A DNA stretch of 64,000 bases from Crocodylus rhombifer (Eukaryota; Chordata; Crocodylia; Crocodylidae), in NCBI GenBank assembly GCA_038503035.1, contig JAVSML010001153.1, forward strand, positions 62,001 to 126,000, read 5' to 3'. Each line of letters starts with the position of its first letter. Position 1 is the first letter of the stretch. Below, piece by piece: positions 1-11,400 of the stretch. A program made the translations under genes and the position numbers. The notes under the pieces are model-generated. The model saw nothing but the letters and a program-made list of their open reading frames with translations, had not been told where the DNA came from and did not search any database.

Positions 1-1118
1 GAATAGGCAAGGAGTCAGCTGCTTAACACTCAATATTTTTCAATGGATCTAGAAAAGACAGCAGTAGAGCTAGAAAAGCACTGTGAACGATTTTCTGTAA
101 ATATTCATTTGACTTTGCAGATCACATCATTTTGGCTTTGTTCATTCATTTGGATAGATATTACTGTAATACTTTAAATGACTCTACACTTTTCTCAGAT
201 CCCCCTGTGAGAGATGAAAGTGTGCAAATAATATCAGTGACATTTTCTCATGTACCATAAGCCATGGCAGAAAAGAAGGGACATTGGTTTCCAAATGACC
301 TCTCTCTTATTTTTCAGTTCTATTAAATCAAATGTAAAATATGGGTTTTGTGAGTAAATTAAGGCTTTACTTTGACCTAATATCCGAAACCTGTTTCCAG
401 CTTTTCATAATAAAATGTCATACTTTCATTACTTGAGAAAATGTTTTCACTTGCTCTGGAAATACTTTTGAGTTGAACTCTGACAGTTTGATTACAAATA
501 TCTTGTAATTGTTGCACTAAAGGTAACGATTGGAAAATTTTCCAAAGTCCTAAAATGGAATTCAGCTCCTTGAAGTGGAGAACATTACCTCATAGGAATA
601 ATAACCTCTGATGTCTATAGACTAACAAATACAAATTTGATTTATTATTCAACTCTGATATGCCACCGTGTTGTGGGAACCAACTCATATTATTCTTCTC
701 CATAAGACTGGTGACAAATCATCACTTTACAATTTACTTTACACTTTACTTTCCAATATTTTTACTACCCAGAGCATCAAAACTGCTTAAAAGAATTGCT
801 CAGACTTACACAGTAATATCGCCAACACATTAAGTAAATGGTGATATCTTCACTTTCCATAGCATTAAAATTGCTTGAAAGCATTGCACGGAGTTATTGA
901 AGAAACATCTTTGGTACTTGAAATTAATGCCAGTTTGTTTTACCTGTATTCATTGGTTTCCCACAACATCACTCCTAAAGGTTGAAGGCAATGTTCTGTT
1001 TGCCTTGGATAGTCAATTTAATGACAAAACTGTATGCATGTCACAAAGTTAATCATAGATGATAAGGCAGCCACTTATGTTTTTGTGAATGCAAAATGTA
1101 TTTATCAACATTTTTAAT
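1..1118. other. AT-rich unique sequence, no gene seen
   Basis: I see no long open frame, repeat boundary or RNA gene here. Base composition is AT-rich and ordinary for intergenic or intronic vertebrate DNA. Confidence 0.6.
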
Positions 1119-1480
1119 AGTTTCATAGTTTCTAGGGTTGGAAGGGACCTGAGTAGATCATCTAGTCCAACCCCCACCATGGCAGGAAACAATATTAGGG
1201 TCAAACAACCCCAGCAAGATGTTCATCGAACCTCCTCTTAAACACCCCCAGGGTAGGAGCCAGCACCACTTCTCTTGGAAGTTGATTCCAGATCCTAGCC
1301 GCCCTGACCGTGAAGTAGTGCTTCCTGATATCCAGCCTAAACCTTCCCTCTGCCAGCTTGTGACCGTTATTCCTGGTCACTCCTGGCGGTGCATGGGGGA
1401 ACAGTGACTCCCCCAATGCCTGCTGATCCCCCCTGACTAGTTTATAACAGGCCACTAGATCCCCCGTCAGCCATATCCTC
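1119..1480 (-). mobile_element. CR1 LINE, 3'-terminal fragment
   Basis: On the minus strand this ends with the CR1 3' terminus: a GGTCCCTTCCAACCCTAG-type tail followed by the TATGAAA tail. The minus frame 1201-1455 encodes the C-terminal end of CR1 ORF2, with the family segments LVRGDQQALGESLF, RNNGHKLAEGRFRLDIR and IWNQLP. Only about 360 bp remain, as expected of the 5'-truncated copies typical of CR1 retrotransposition. It is dead, since no endonuclease or reverse transcriptase is present. It is very close in sequence to the minus-strand copy at 43.6-44.6 kb, so both probably come from the same CR1 subfamily. Confidence 0.93.
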
Positions 1481-1726
1481 CCTCAACATAGGGAGCAATC
1501 AGAAAACACATACATTGTGGTGGTGGCGATAATGATAAGAGATAAGTGTAACCTTTCTCAAGTGATTTGGGAAATTGGGACTAGTACCTACGGAAAGCCT
1601 TTGAAACTTATATCTTTTCCTTGCCCTGAGAACAGGTACAGCTTTAAAAGTTGTCACTAGCATTTCTTAATACTGAATAAAAATGATCTAGAGGGACTTA
1701 CTGCAAAGGTGAGTGGGTAATTGACT

Positions 1727-2436
1727 CTAGGTGCAAACATTTGCAAGACCCAGTTTAGGTAGCTTACTTTAAGGCAGGGGTGCTCAACCTCCTGCCTGTG
1801 GGGTTCACGAAATTTGGTGGTTGGGGAGCAGTGGCAAGTAATGCTGCCACCCTTCCCCACTGCCAAATTTCTAAGCCCTGAATGGCTTGATTGGAGCCAG
1901 GCCACACCCCTTTGCCCCCAAATAGCCGGAATGGGACTGGGCCATGCATGCCCCCCTTGCTCTGTGTGGCCAAATTGGGACCCTGACCCACTGTCCACAC
2001 AGCAAAATCAGGCCCTGCATCACTGCCCCAAGCATGGGGGGGGAGGGTGGAATTGGTGGGTTGGCAGGGCAGCAGGTCTGCAGGGGGAGTTGATAGGTCC
2101 ATGGTGGGGGGTGGTGCCTAGTCTGGGGGTCAGAGGGCTAAAAGTACCTTAGTCAGGGTCGGGGGGTAGGAACAGCACAGCCTTGGGGCTGAAGTGAGTG
2201 GCTGGGCTTTCCTAGCCCCGGAGCTTGTCCTGTGAATGTGTGAAGACTGAGTTAACCCATTTTAAATCAGTTTAACCCAGATCAATCTAAAGTTAGTTCA
2301 CCTCCTGAAGTGAACAGGCTTTAGATTGGGTGTGCCATTTTTTGGGAGATGTATTCCTGTAAATGCCTGTACGCTTGGGCATTTAGATTGACCTAACTTA
2401 GTTAGGTCTATCTAAATGTAACACATGTACATACCC
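1727..2436 (-). mobile_element. MITE-like element of the GGTAYGTACA family
   Basis: The right end, read on the minus strand, starts GGGTATGTACATGTGTTAC and matches the plus-strand start of the element at 40227. The left part (CCCAGTTTAGGTAGCTTAC near 1751) matches the reverse complement of the far side of that same element. The two are therefore copies in opposite orientation. The middle (1800-2220) is GC-rich and lowers overlapping frames on both strands that I do not read as genes. The sequence from about 2245 holds the family's GTTAACCCA and TTTAGATT segments. No clear target duplication was found, and the superfamily is unknown to me. Confidence 0.5.
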
Positions 2437-3461
2437 TCCATCATCCATTCAGTTCTTGACCCTTATAAGATACCCCCAAAAAAGGTTTATTTAGTGCCAC
2501 TTATAGCTAGACCTGGTTACCTATCTACTGAAAAATCACATCCCTGCAAACCCATCTGATGGTAATTATCTCTCAACTATGCTGACCTCAACTGGATTTG
2601 AATGGTGACATAGAGGGAAAAAGTCTACATATGTTATCCAGTTCTCAGTTTGTATAAAGTTGCCGCAGTGTAACAGAACTGTAACAGAAATTTCAGTGTC
2701 CTGTTAGGCCAGAAGCTGGTTTGCACTGTGTGTGATGTAAGAAAATATTCAAAAGGTTTCCAGACCTTTGCTGTAGGCTTGATGTTCAGCAAAATCTGGC
2801 TGCAGATGTATAAAGTTCTTCCCTTGGAAAGCTCAGGTTTTGGGGAGATGACACTTCTGTAAATTCACTTCTGAGTAAAAGACTTTGTTTTACAATAATA
2901 TTTTATAAAAATACTTTGCAGATTAATTTAATTGGGGGGCTTTGAAAATATATCCTACAGACCTGAATTGATGTGTAACTGAAAAGCTATGTCCCTTATG
3001 AAAACTTAATGTATCCAGCCATTTGTCCCTCATGTGACTGACTTGTATTACCTTCTTCATTGATATAGGTAATTTGTTAGGTTGAAATATTTTTGGCAAA
3101 AACTTTTTAATCTCAGTTTCAGCAAACTATAGAAAAAGAGCCAAAAATTGAATAATATTAAATATTTTGAACTTTCAGTTCAAAATTATCTTTCTTATGA
3201 AGTCCTTTTACTTAAAGAGAATCTTAAAGCACCTGCTTTCAAAATGAAACATTTTTATTTTCTCAAAACAACAAACAAGCTAAAAATTCTTTACCCATCT
3301 GTACTGCTTAGACAATAACTACGCAAAGATTTACTTTTGTTCTAAAAGATCATTCAGTCCACATGTAAATATATCTTTCTACCTAGCAGTTAAAAATAGA
3401 TTTTAAGTGTAGATCCCACTATAGATGTAAAGGCCTGGAACAGCGAGGCAGAATCTGAAGA
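2437..3461. other. Unique AT-rich sequence, nothing recognised
   Basis: About 1 kb without a recognisable gene or repeat. It is the flank into which the foldback hAT element is inserted. Confidence 0.5.
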
Positions 3462-3469
3462 GTGTCCAG
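3462..3469 (+). repeat. Target-site duplication, left copy (GTGTCCAG)
   Basis: Identical to 4274-4281 on the other side of the foldback hAT element. It fixes the insertion boundaries. Confidence 0.88.
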
Positions 3470-4273
3470 TAGGGCTGTGCAAAGCTTTGACCCCTGATTT
3501 AATTCGGTAGAGATTCGGCTCAATTCGGTGACTGAATCTCTAAATCCAAATTGAATCAGGAGACCCTTTAATCTCTCTGAATTTAATCAGAACCCTCCAA
3601 AGTGATTCGGAGAGATTCAGAAAGATTCAGCGATTCAGATATAGACGCAGATTTAAATGTTTTTTCTACATACCTCAACGTACCAGGTGGCTCATGAATG
3701 CTGAGATGGTAGGATGGATGGCAGCATCCCACAGGAGTGCAGGGGGCTCCCCAGCATGCTTGGTAGCAGACCTGGAAGTGGACCAGAAGTACTTCCAGTC
3801 CACTTCCGGGTCCACCAGGGGGTGCACTGGGGGGCTCCCCAGAACTGCCTTGTTCCACGACTGGTGCCTCCTGTGTTTGGGAGGCACCTGGAGTCTCCCC
3901 ACAGCCAAGGTGTGCTGAGGGGCATGGTGGGGGCCTGGCACACTTCCTGGTGGACCTGGAAGTGGACCGGAACTACTTCCATGTCCACTTCCAGGTTCAC
4001 TGCTAAGTATGTGGGGGGGGGCCCTGCACTCCTGTGGGATGCTCCATCTGTCCCAGCATAACAGCATTCACAAGCTGCACCTGGTACCTCGAGGTATGTA
4101 GAAAAAACATTTAAAATTGTGTCTGGGGCTGAATTGCTGATTCTCTGAATCAGCATCGAATCTTCAGATTCAGATTTGGCCAAATCGAATCAGGGACAGT
4201 GATCTGAATCAACAAATCAAATCACTGTCCCTGATTTGGGCGAAATCTGAATCAAATATTTTACACACCCCTA
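3470..4273. mobile_element. Non-autonomous foldback hAT element
   Basis: The ends are inverted copies: TAGGGCTGTGCAAA on the left and, reverse-complemented, TAGGGGTGTGTAAAA on the right. The element is flanked by a perfect 8-bp duplication GTGTCCAG (3462-3469 and 4274-4281), the length expected for hAT transposition. Nearly the whole element folds back: 3650-3690 pairs with 4078-4115, and the GC-rich 3700-3830 pairs with 3945-4060. The subterminal parts contain many short GATTC/GAATC repeats, plausibly transposase-binding sites by analogy with hAT elements. It carries no coding sequence; the small frames in it come from the hairpin arms. Confidence 0.88.
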
Positions 4274-4281
4274 GTGTCCAG
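4274..4281 (+). repeat. Target-site duplication, right copy (GTGTCCAG)
   Basis: Identical to 3462-3469. It marks the right boundary of the foldback hAT element. Confidence 0.88.
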
Positions 4282-4989
4282 CCTCTGGTAAACTTTGACT
4301 ATAGCTAAACCTTATTATTAACCTCCTGAATTCTTTCTCTAACTACCTTTATCTATGATGTCTGTAATCACATTGATCCATTTTACCAGGTATACATAGC
4401 ACAATCCCTGTTATAAACTAGGAACCCAACAGATCATTCACAAAGTGAACATAAATCCTTCAGGGTTCAGTATTGTTCATTCTGTGGATGGAAGTATAGG
4501 TCTTTTCTGTTTAAAAGACTAATGTATGCCTATCAAATCCTTTGTGCGCCTGTCTCTCTGCTAGAATATACAAAATGTGAGATCTAATGGCCAATCTGTT
4601 TTGAACAATTTTTGAAAATCTCATGGAGATGAGCTCCAAGAGTTGTATCACCAGATCAGATGTCCATCCCTGTAACAAAGCCTACATGCAGATCATATTT
4701 ACCGAACTACAGACAGTTCCCCAAATCATATTTGTTCTGGGAGCCAAAATACAAAGTTGGTTATTCTCATTCATTTGGGTACAATTACACCTGTACAATG
4801 GCATTATATTTTGCTTATGCTTTCAGCTATCCAGTGTGGACCTGATGATGGCAGTAAAGTTAGAATCACAGAAACATAGAAAATGAGGGTTGGAAGAGAC
4901 GTCAAGGGTTTATCTAGTCCAACTGCCTGCTCAAAGCAGGACCATCCCCAACTAGATCATCCCAGTCAAAGCTTTGTCTAGTCGGGTTT

Positions 4990-7600
4990 TAAAAACCTCC
5001 AAGGATGGAGTTTCCACTACCTCTCTGGATAACCTGTCCCAGTGTTTTACTACCCTCCCAGTGAAAAATTCTTCCCAATATCTAACCTAAACTTCCCTTG
5101 CTGCAACTTAAGACCGTTGCTCTTTGTTCTGTCATCTACCACCACTAAGAACAGTCTAGCTCCATCCTCTTTTGAACTACCCTTCAAGTAGTTGAAGGCT
5201 GCTATTAAATCCTCTCTCAGTCTTCTCTTCTCTAGGCTAAATAAGCCCTCAGCCACTCCTCAAAAGTCACATGCCCCAGCCCCCTCAACATTTTTGTTGC
5301 CCTCTGCTGGACTTCCTCCAGTTTGTCCACATCCTTCCTACATATAGTGGGGGGCCAAAAACTGAACACACTACTCCAGATGTGGCCTCACCAGTGTTGA
5401 ATAGAGAGGAATAGTCACTTCCCTTGACCTGCTGGTAACACTCCTGCCAATGAAGCCCAGTATGCAGTTAGCCTTCTTAGGCACACTATTGGCTTATATT
5501 CAGTTTATTGTCCCCCCAGTCCCTTTCTGCAGAGTTGCTACCCAGCTAGTCAGCCCCCAGCTTGTACCAGTGCATGGGATGGTTTCTTCCTATGTGCAGG
5601 ACTTTGCACTTGTCCTTGTTGGACCTCATGAGATTCCTTTTGGCTCAATCCTCCAATTTGTCTAGGTCACTCTGAATCCTAGCCCTACCCTTCAGCATAT
5701 GTACTACTCCCCCCAGCTTGGTGTCATCTGCAAACTTGCTAAGGGTGCACTTCATGCCATCTTCCAGGTTGTTGTTGGAGATATTGAACAAAACAAGCCC
5801 CTAGACTGACCCTGAGGGTGCTCCACTTGATACTGGCTGCCAACTAGACATCGGGCCATTGATTACTACCCTCTGAGCCTGATGATCCAGCCAATTTTCT
5901 ATCCACCTTATGACTATTCATCCTACCTGTTCTTCCTTAGCTTGCCTGTGAGAATGTTGTGGGAGACCATATCAAAAGCCTTGCTAAAATCAAGGTATTT
6001 CACATCCACTGGTCTCCCCACATCCACAAAGCCAATCATCTCATCATAAAAGGCAATCAGGTTGGTCAGGTATGACTTGCCCTAGGAGAATCCATGGTGA
6101 CTGTTCCTAATCACCTTCTTTTCCTCCAAGTGCTTAGAAATGGATTCCTTGGGGATCTGCTTCATGATTTTTCCAGGGACTGAGGTGAGGCTGATGAGTC
6201 TATAGTTCCCTGGATCCTCCTTCTTCCCTTTTTTTAAATATGAGTACTATGTTTGCCCTTTTCCAGTCACGTGGGACCTCTCCTGATTGCTATGAGTTTT
6301 CAGCGACAATGGCCAATGGCTCTGCAGTCACATCAGCCAACTTCCTCAGCACCCTCAGGTGCATCCCACCTGGCCCCATGGACTTGTATATGTCCAGCTT
6401 CTCCAAATAGTCCTTAACCTGTTCTTTCATCACTGTTGGCTGCTCACCTCCTCCCCAAACCATGCTGCCAGGTACAGTAGTCTAATAGCTGACCATGCAT
6501 GTGAAGACTGAGGTGAAAAAGGCATTGAGCACTTCAGCCTTTTCTGCATTGTCTGTCACTATGTTGCCTCCCTCATTCAGTAAGGGACCCATGCTTTCCC
6601 TGATCTTCCTTTTGTTACTGGCATACTTGTAGAAATCCTTCTTGTTACCCTTCACATCCCTTGTTACCTACAACTCCAATTGTGCTTTGGCCTTCCTGAC
6701 TTCATCCCTGCACACCCAAATAATACTTTTATACTTCTCCCTAGTTGATTGTTCAAGTTGCCACTTCTTATAAACTTCCTTTTTTTTAAATTAGTTTCCT
6801 GAAGAATTCCCTGCTAATCCAAGCTGGTCTTCTGCCATATTTGCTAGTCTTCCTGCACATCTGGATGGTTTGTTCCTCCACTCAGTAAGGCTTCTTTAAA
6901 GTACAGCCAGGTCTTCTGGATTCCTCTTCTCCTCAGGCTGGTTTCCCTAGGGATTCTGCCAATGAGTTCCCTGAGTGAGTCGAAGTCTGCTTTTCTGAAG
7001 TCCAGGGTCCTTACTCTGCTGCTCTCTATCCTTCCTTTCCTCTGGATCCTGAACTCAATTATGTCGTGGTTGCTGCTGCCCAAGTTGTCATCTACTAGTA
7101 CTTTCCCCACCAATTCTTCCCTGTTTATGAGCAGCAGGTCAAGAAGAGCACGGCCCCTGGCTGGGTGCTCCAGCACTTGCACCAGAAAGTTAACCCTAAC
7201 ACTCTCCAAAAACTTTCTGGATTACCTGTACACTGCTGTTTTGCCCTCCCAGTAGATGTCAGGGTGATTGAACTCCCCCATGAGAACCAGGGCTTGTGCT
7301 TGGGAAACTTCTGCTAGCTGTTTGAAGAAAGCCGCATCTACCACTTCCTCCTGGTCTGGTGGTCTATAGCCCACCACATCACCCTTGTTGCTCTCCCCTC
7401 TGACCCTAACACGAAGACTTTCAACACGCCTGTATCCAGTTGCATACTGGATCTCCAAGCAATTATATGGCTCTTGTACATAAAATGCAACTCCTCCTCC
7501 TCTTCTTCCCTACCCGTCCTTCCTGAACAGTTTATACCCATCCATGACAGTGCTTCAGTCATGCGAGATATCCCATCAAGTCTCTGTTTTTCCAATCATG
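4990..7600 (-). pseudogene. CR1 ORF2 remnant (endonuclease and reverse transcriptase)
   Basis: ORF2 of CR1 nicks the target DNA with an APE-type endonuclease and copies the element's RNA by target-primed reverse transcription. Here the endonuclease part (about 7222-7458) contains VVGYRPPDQEEVVDAAFFKQL and LVLMGEFNHPD, where family members usually have GDFNHPD. The next piece (6844-7209) has ARGRALLDLLL and NHDIIEFRI, where the expected SDH catalytic motif reads SNH. In the reverse transcriptase the catalytic motif KFADDTKL is still intact at about 5723-5734. The C-terminal piece is at 5050-5256. Frames are interrupted repeatedly, so no full protein can be made. The family is certain; loss of activity is inferred from the breaks and changed catalytic residues. 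Confidence 0.92.
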
Positions 7601-7799
7601 TCATAGTTTTGTGACTGTGCAAAGACTTTCGATTCTTCCTGCTTATTTCTCAGGTTCTGTGCATTCATGTACAAGCACCTAAGGTAACTAGTCAATTGTC
7701 CTTATTTTTCAGGATGAAAGAAAATACCTCCCTTGCTGCTCCAGGTCACCCACTTCCCTTCTTACCTCAGTGCTTTGGTCTTCATCCCCCAGTGAAACT

Positions 7800-8290
7800 A
7801 GTTTAAAGCCCTCCTCACTAGGTTAGCAAGCCTGTCTACAAACATGTTTTTCCCTATCTTTATCAGGTGGACCCCATCTCTTCCCAGCAACCCTTCTTCT
7901 TGGAATTTCATTCAGTAGTCAAAGAAACCAAAGCCCTGCTGATGACACCACCTGTTCAGCCAGGCATTGATTTGCAGGATGCACCCACTCCTGCTTGGGC
8001 CCTTTCCCTTGACCAGTAGGATCAAAGAGAACACCATCTGAGCCACCATCTCCTTCATCCTTGCACGCAGTGCCCTGTAGTCACTTTGATCTGTTCAGGC
8101 CCTCCACTAGCAGTATATTGGTGCCCACACAGATGCATAGGGTAGTTGTCAGAGGATGAGATGAGTCTCAGTAATCCCTCTGTAACATCTTGGATCCAGG
8201 CTCCAGGCAAGCAGCAGACTTCCTGAGACAGGTCAGCAGATGGATCCCTCTGTCTGCTGCAGAACGGAATCTCCAACCACCACCACCCAT
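7800..8290 (-). pseudogene. CR1 ORF1 esterase-like domain remnant
   Basis: On the minus strand this encodes degraded CR1 ORF1 segments: REVCCLPGAWIQDVTE (SQEVCCLPGAWIQDVTEGLL here), LLRLISSSDNYPM, GGPEQIK, NAWLNRW, FGFFDY and, near the end, DRLANLVRRAL. In CR1 elements these belong to the SGNH/GDSL-type esterase domain of ORF1. At least one in-frame stop and one frameshift are visible, for example between the SDNYPM and GGPEQIK segments. It lies immediately upstream of ORF2 of the same copy, in the normal CR1 order. N-terminal ORF1 is absent because of 5' truncation. Confidence 0.85.
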
Positions 8291-8396
8291 TGATTCTTCT
8301 TGGTGGCAGTGGTCTCCATCCATCCCTCCTTGGGGAGGCCTGGTCTGTCCTCCACCAATGGAATGTGCTCCTCGTTGCCCTCTGTGCTAGTGAAAC

Positions 8397-9373
8397 TAGA
8401 GCATAATTTGGCCTGAAGAAATTTTATTAGAAGAGATGATGTGTGAGATAAGATTGTCTCATCTTGACATTCAGAGACCAGGATTACTATATGGGAACTA
8501 TAAACTCAGAAAGTTCAATATGGAAATCAGCAATTCACCAGGCATGAAAAATAAATGAGGAATATAATGACATTTTTACAAAGCCCCTTCTTTAGTATGG
8601 ACCAATACATGATAAATGTGGGAGGAAGCAATCTACTGTGACCAACCTCAGAAAATGCCACAATAACACCAAAGTGACCATGGAGACTTCACAAAGTGAC
8701 TCACACTGATAGATCATGCAGTAAGTCTGAGAGTCAGTTCATAGAACAGAATTAAATCTCTTGACTCTAACCTCTGCAATTCCTTAAGATACTATTTTAA
8801 GTTCCAGAATGGGGCAGCCTCATGGACGCTACAGATAGAAGTGTTTGTTAAGCTGGTTCTCAAGGACAATAGTATGCATTTACTCAAACACTTTTACTAA
8901 AAGAGAGGAAATGTATATGTTCTACTTCTCTTGAGAACACACACAAGCAAATATACTCACTTTTCTTGCATGATGTAGTAAACAAAGTGGCAGCCAAAAT
9001 TCTTTCTTGCTAAATTCTGCATGTATAATTTTTACCTGTATTTAGAAATAATATATCAAATGATTTATTTTAGCTCGAGTTCACTTGGAATTAGCATTTT
9101 GTAACACAGTGTAAGTGACTGAGCTTCTAAAGATACTGGACAAAGACACAAATAAGTACTACATATGGGGTTAAATAATTTAGATTGTCACCTTGCCTTA
9201 TGTTAACAATCCCCAATTCTTCAGTAATTGATAATTATGCAGTGAGTAATCAGAAACAATTTACATCTCAAGCACTCATCAGGTATCTACCTATATTTAG
9301 CTGTTTAAATATAGGCAGATTTTATTATTAAACATGCTTAGAACCCAGATCACAAAAGCACTGTTCCAAATGC
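8397..9373. other. Unique sequence, nothing recognised
   Basis: AT-rich sequence between two CR1 insertions, with no credible coding frame. Confidence 0.5.
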
Positions 9374-9470
9374 ATCACAGAATCATAGGAAAGTAGGACT
9401 ACAAGGGACCTCAGGAGACCATGTAGTCCAATCCTCTGCTCAAGGCAGGATCATTCCTCTCTAACCAATT
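9374..9470 (-). mobile_element. CR1 LINE, short 3' end
   Basis: Roughly 100 bp matching the extreme CR1 3' terminus in reverse: ATCACAGAATCATAGG, then AGGACTACAAGGGACCTC, AGTCCAATCCTCTGCTCAAG and GCAGGATCATTC. It is non-coding and heavily 5'-truncated. The 5' limit is approximate. Confidence 0.8.
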
Positions 9471-9530
9471 GGCCTACAGTCTTTAGCTCCCAACCATGGA
9501 ACATTACTGGCCTTAGGTGGTCTTCATATC

Positions 9531-10208
9531 TTTTTATAGTTTTGTTTTCAGGTTTGTTGCACTACCCCTCCCCCCCACACACTTCTATGTGTCCAAGAAC
9601 TAAGAAAACCACCTGTACCATATGATATTCAAACTCCCTTCCTATCTCCACAAGTCTTGATGTAACACAGAGTAACAACTTTGAGATATAATTTACATTG
9701 CAATAACTCAATATAATTGTACTTTTAGTCACACATGTAACATAAAATAGATGGTGGCTTTACAGGAGGGCATTTCTAGCTATGCTACACTTCTGCACAT
9801 ATCAGAATTGCAAAAAGAAAAGAGAAATTAATAAAGTGGAAATTCCATTTCCACGTGATCATTGCAGCTGTCATGAATACGTAACAGGGGCACACACATT
9901 CAAATACCAGTGTATTCCAATATACCTGCATAGATGGCCCGCAGCTTCTGGCAATACCATGGTAACACATAGGCAAGAACTGAAAAGTAGATAGGAGAAC
10001 ATCAAAATTGGGTATTCTTACCTCTAGAGTTCATTTCTCATGTTAGACAGACTGCTGTAAATTCAGAATATCTATCTTAAACTCAGTGGAGTGGCAAAAA
10101 AAGGTTAAAAGTGACTTCAGAAGCAGTCTCACACCTGGCTTGATCATATTCATTCCCCTTGGTTATATTCCTTTCCCTTGGAAGGCAGCCTATGCTTCCT
10201 TCCTCCCC
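9531..10208. other. Unique sequence with a short C-run
   Basis: No gene recognised. A short CCCCTCCCCCCC stretch lies near 9565. Open frames at 9782-9994 on both strands overlap each other and have no family features. Confidence 0.45.
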
Positions 10209-10660
10209 CCCAGGTCCCTTGGATGCATGCACAAATATAGACTGGGGAATGACTGGCTAGGCTGCAGTACTACAGAAAAAGACCTGAGGGTTACAGTAGA
10301 CCAAAAGCTAAATATGAGCCAACAGTGTGATCAGGCTGCTAAAAAAAAACCCCAATAGCATACTGGGTTGTATTATCAGAGGTGTCACTTGCAAATCAAG
10401 GGAAGTGTTTCTTCTTTGGAAATCTTCAAGAAGAGACTGGATAGACAACTTGCTGGGATCATTTGATCTCAGCAGTATCAGACAACTTGCTGATATCAGC
10501 AGTATTCCTGCCCAGAGCAGGGAGGTTGGACTCGATGATCTTTCAAGGTCCCTTCCAGACCTTAATTTCTATAATTGTATGATTCTTCCACTCTGTTCAG
10601 CACTAGTTAGCTTTGCCTGAAGTACTATGCTCAGTTTTGGGTCCCACACTTCCTATTAGT
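10209..10660 (+). mobile_element. CR1 LINE copy split by a second CR1
   Basis: Plus-strand CR1 ORF2 C-terminal region: 10209-10407 (YRLGNDWLG, EKDLRVTVDQKLNMSQQCDQAAKK) continues at about 10589-10660 (TCTGTTCAGCACTAGTTAG, then CAGTTTTGGGTCCC). In other CR1 copies, for example 38160-38250, these two pieces are directly adjacent. The sequence between them (about 10408-10588) is a separate CR1 3' end. The copy is short, frameshifted and non-functional. Confidence 0.85.
10408..10588 (+). mobile_element. CR1 3' end nested inside an older CR1
   Basis: Encodes the CR1 C-terminal tail (IFKKRLD-like, LGSFDLS) and ends with the characteristic GGTTGGACTCGATGATC, AGGTCCCTTCCAGACC and ATGATTCTT tail. Its 5' junction is at the GGGAAGTG of the host CR1 and its 3' junction lies just before CACTCTGTTCAGCACTAG. 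No clear target duplication is visible, which is common for CR1. Confidence 0.8.
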
Positions 10661-11160
10661 AACCTATTAGTAAACTACAATGTCAACCCTGACTCAAAAA
10701 AAAAAGACATAATACTCTAACCTGCCATAGGTAAAGCAGAAGAACAGCAACCAATGTTGGCAAAACTGTTTCTTGCCACCTTAAATAATCTCCTACTTAC
10801 AATTCATTTCCTGTCTTTTCCTCTGCAGGCATGGGGATTTCCCAGGCAGTAAAACTGGTATGTTACTGCTATGCAAGAAGACAGGGGAAGACACAAGTGG
10901 ACCATATGTGGGCTTCAGTTCACACCCCTTCTGATTACTTGGTTCTGCACTGCAGGTGTTCCCACATAGCACTTGACAAAATATGCAAGGAGATAGATCT
11001 GGAGGCTCTACATACAGGCAGTATGTAAGGAATCAGTATTCTGATGTAGCTTCTATGTAGCAGTATTTCCATCATCTGGGGACTGGGATTATGCTCACTT
11101 CCATTTTCTGCTTACCTATTTGGGCCAGAACCTGACACTGGTATTTGGACTTCAAAGTTG
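10661..11160. other. Unique sequence, nothing recognised
   Basis: A small plus frame at 10831-11028 (65 residues) has no recognisable domain. I see no splice or promoter context that would support it. Confidence 0.4.
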
Positions 11161-11164
11161 TTTT

Positions 11165-11400
11165 CTAAGGGTGTGAACACGCTTTCAAATGACCCAACTC
11201 AAGTTAGGTGGGTTATTTTGAGTCAGGTTCTGCCACATGCAGGCATTTGTATGGTCAGCCAGAGGTAAGTCAATTGGGCAGGAAAAGGGAAACTGATGGG
11301 ACTGGGGTGGGGGTTGGCAGGTCCATGATAGGGGCTGGCAGATCCAGGGCCAGAGGTAGTTGGTGGGTCCAAGTTGAGAACTGACAGTTTCCTGCAAAAT
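11165..11400. mobile_element. Possible relic of the GGTAYGTACA MITE family
   Basis: Starts GGGTGTGAACACGCTTTCAAA and continues into GACCCAACTCAAGTTAGGTGG, then a G-rich section with GGTCCATGATAGGGGC. The order and composition resemble the elements at 1727-2436 and 40227-40715. The ends are not well defined and the assignment is tentative. Confidence 0.3.

Larger units (their letters stand above)
4862..8396 (-). mobile_element. Long CR1 LINE copy with ORF1 and ORF2 remnants
   Basis: About 3.5 kb of CR1 on the minus strand, the longest copy in the window. Its 3' end (4862 upward) has the family tail, reading GTTTCTGTGATTCTA on the minus strand. Going toward higher coordinates it holds the ORF2 C-terminus, reverse transcriptase, linker and endonuclease, then a short inter-ORF stretch and the ORF1 esterase-like domain, before 5' truncation near 8396. 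Full-length CR1 elements are around 4.5 kb, so only the N-terminal part of ORF1 and the 5' UTR are missing. Stops and frameshifts break both ORFs. Confidence 0.93.

Noticed and set aside
1814..2152. 112-residue frames on both strands
   Set aside because: They sit in the GC-rich middle of a MITE-like element and overlap antisense, with no family features.
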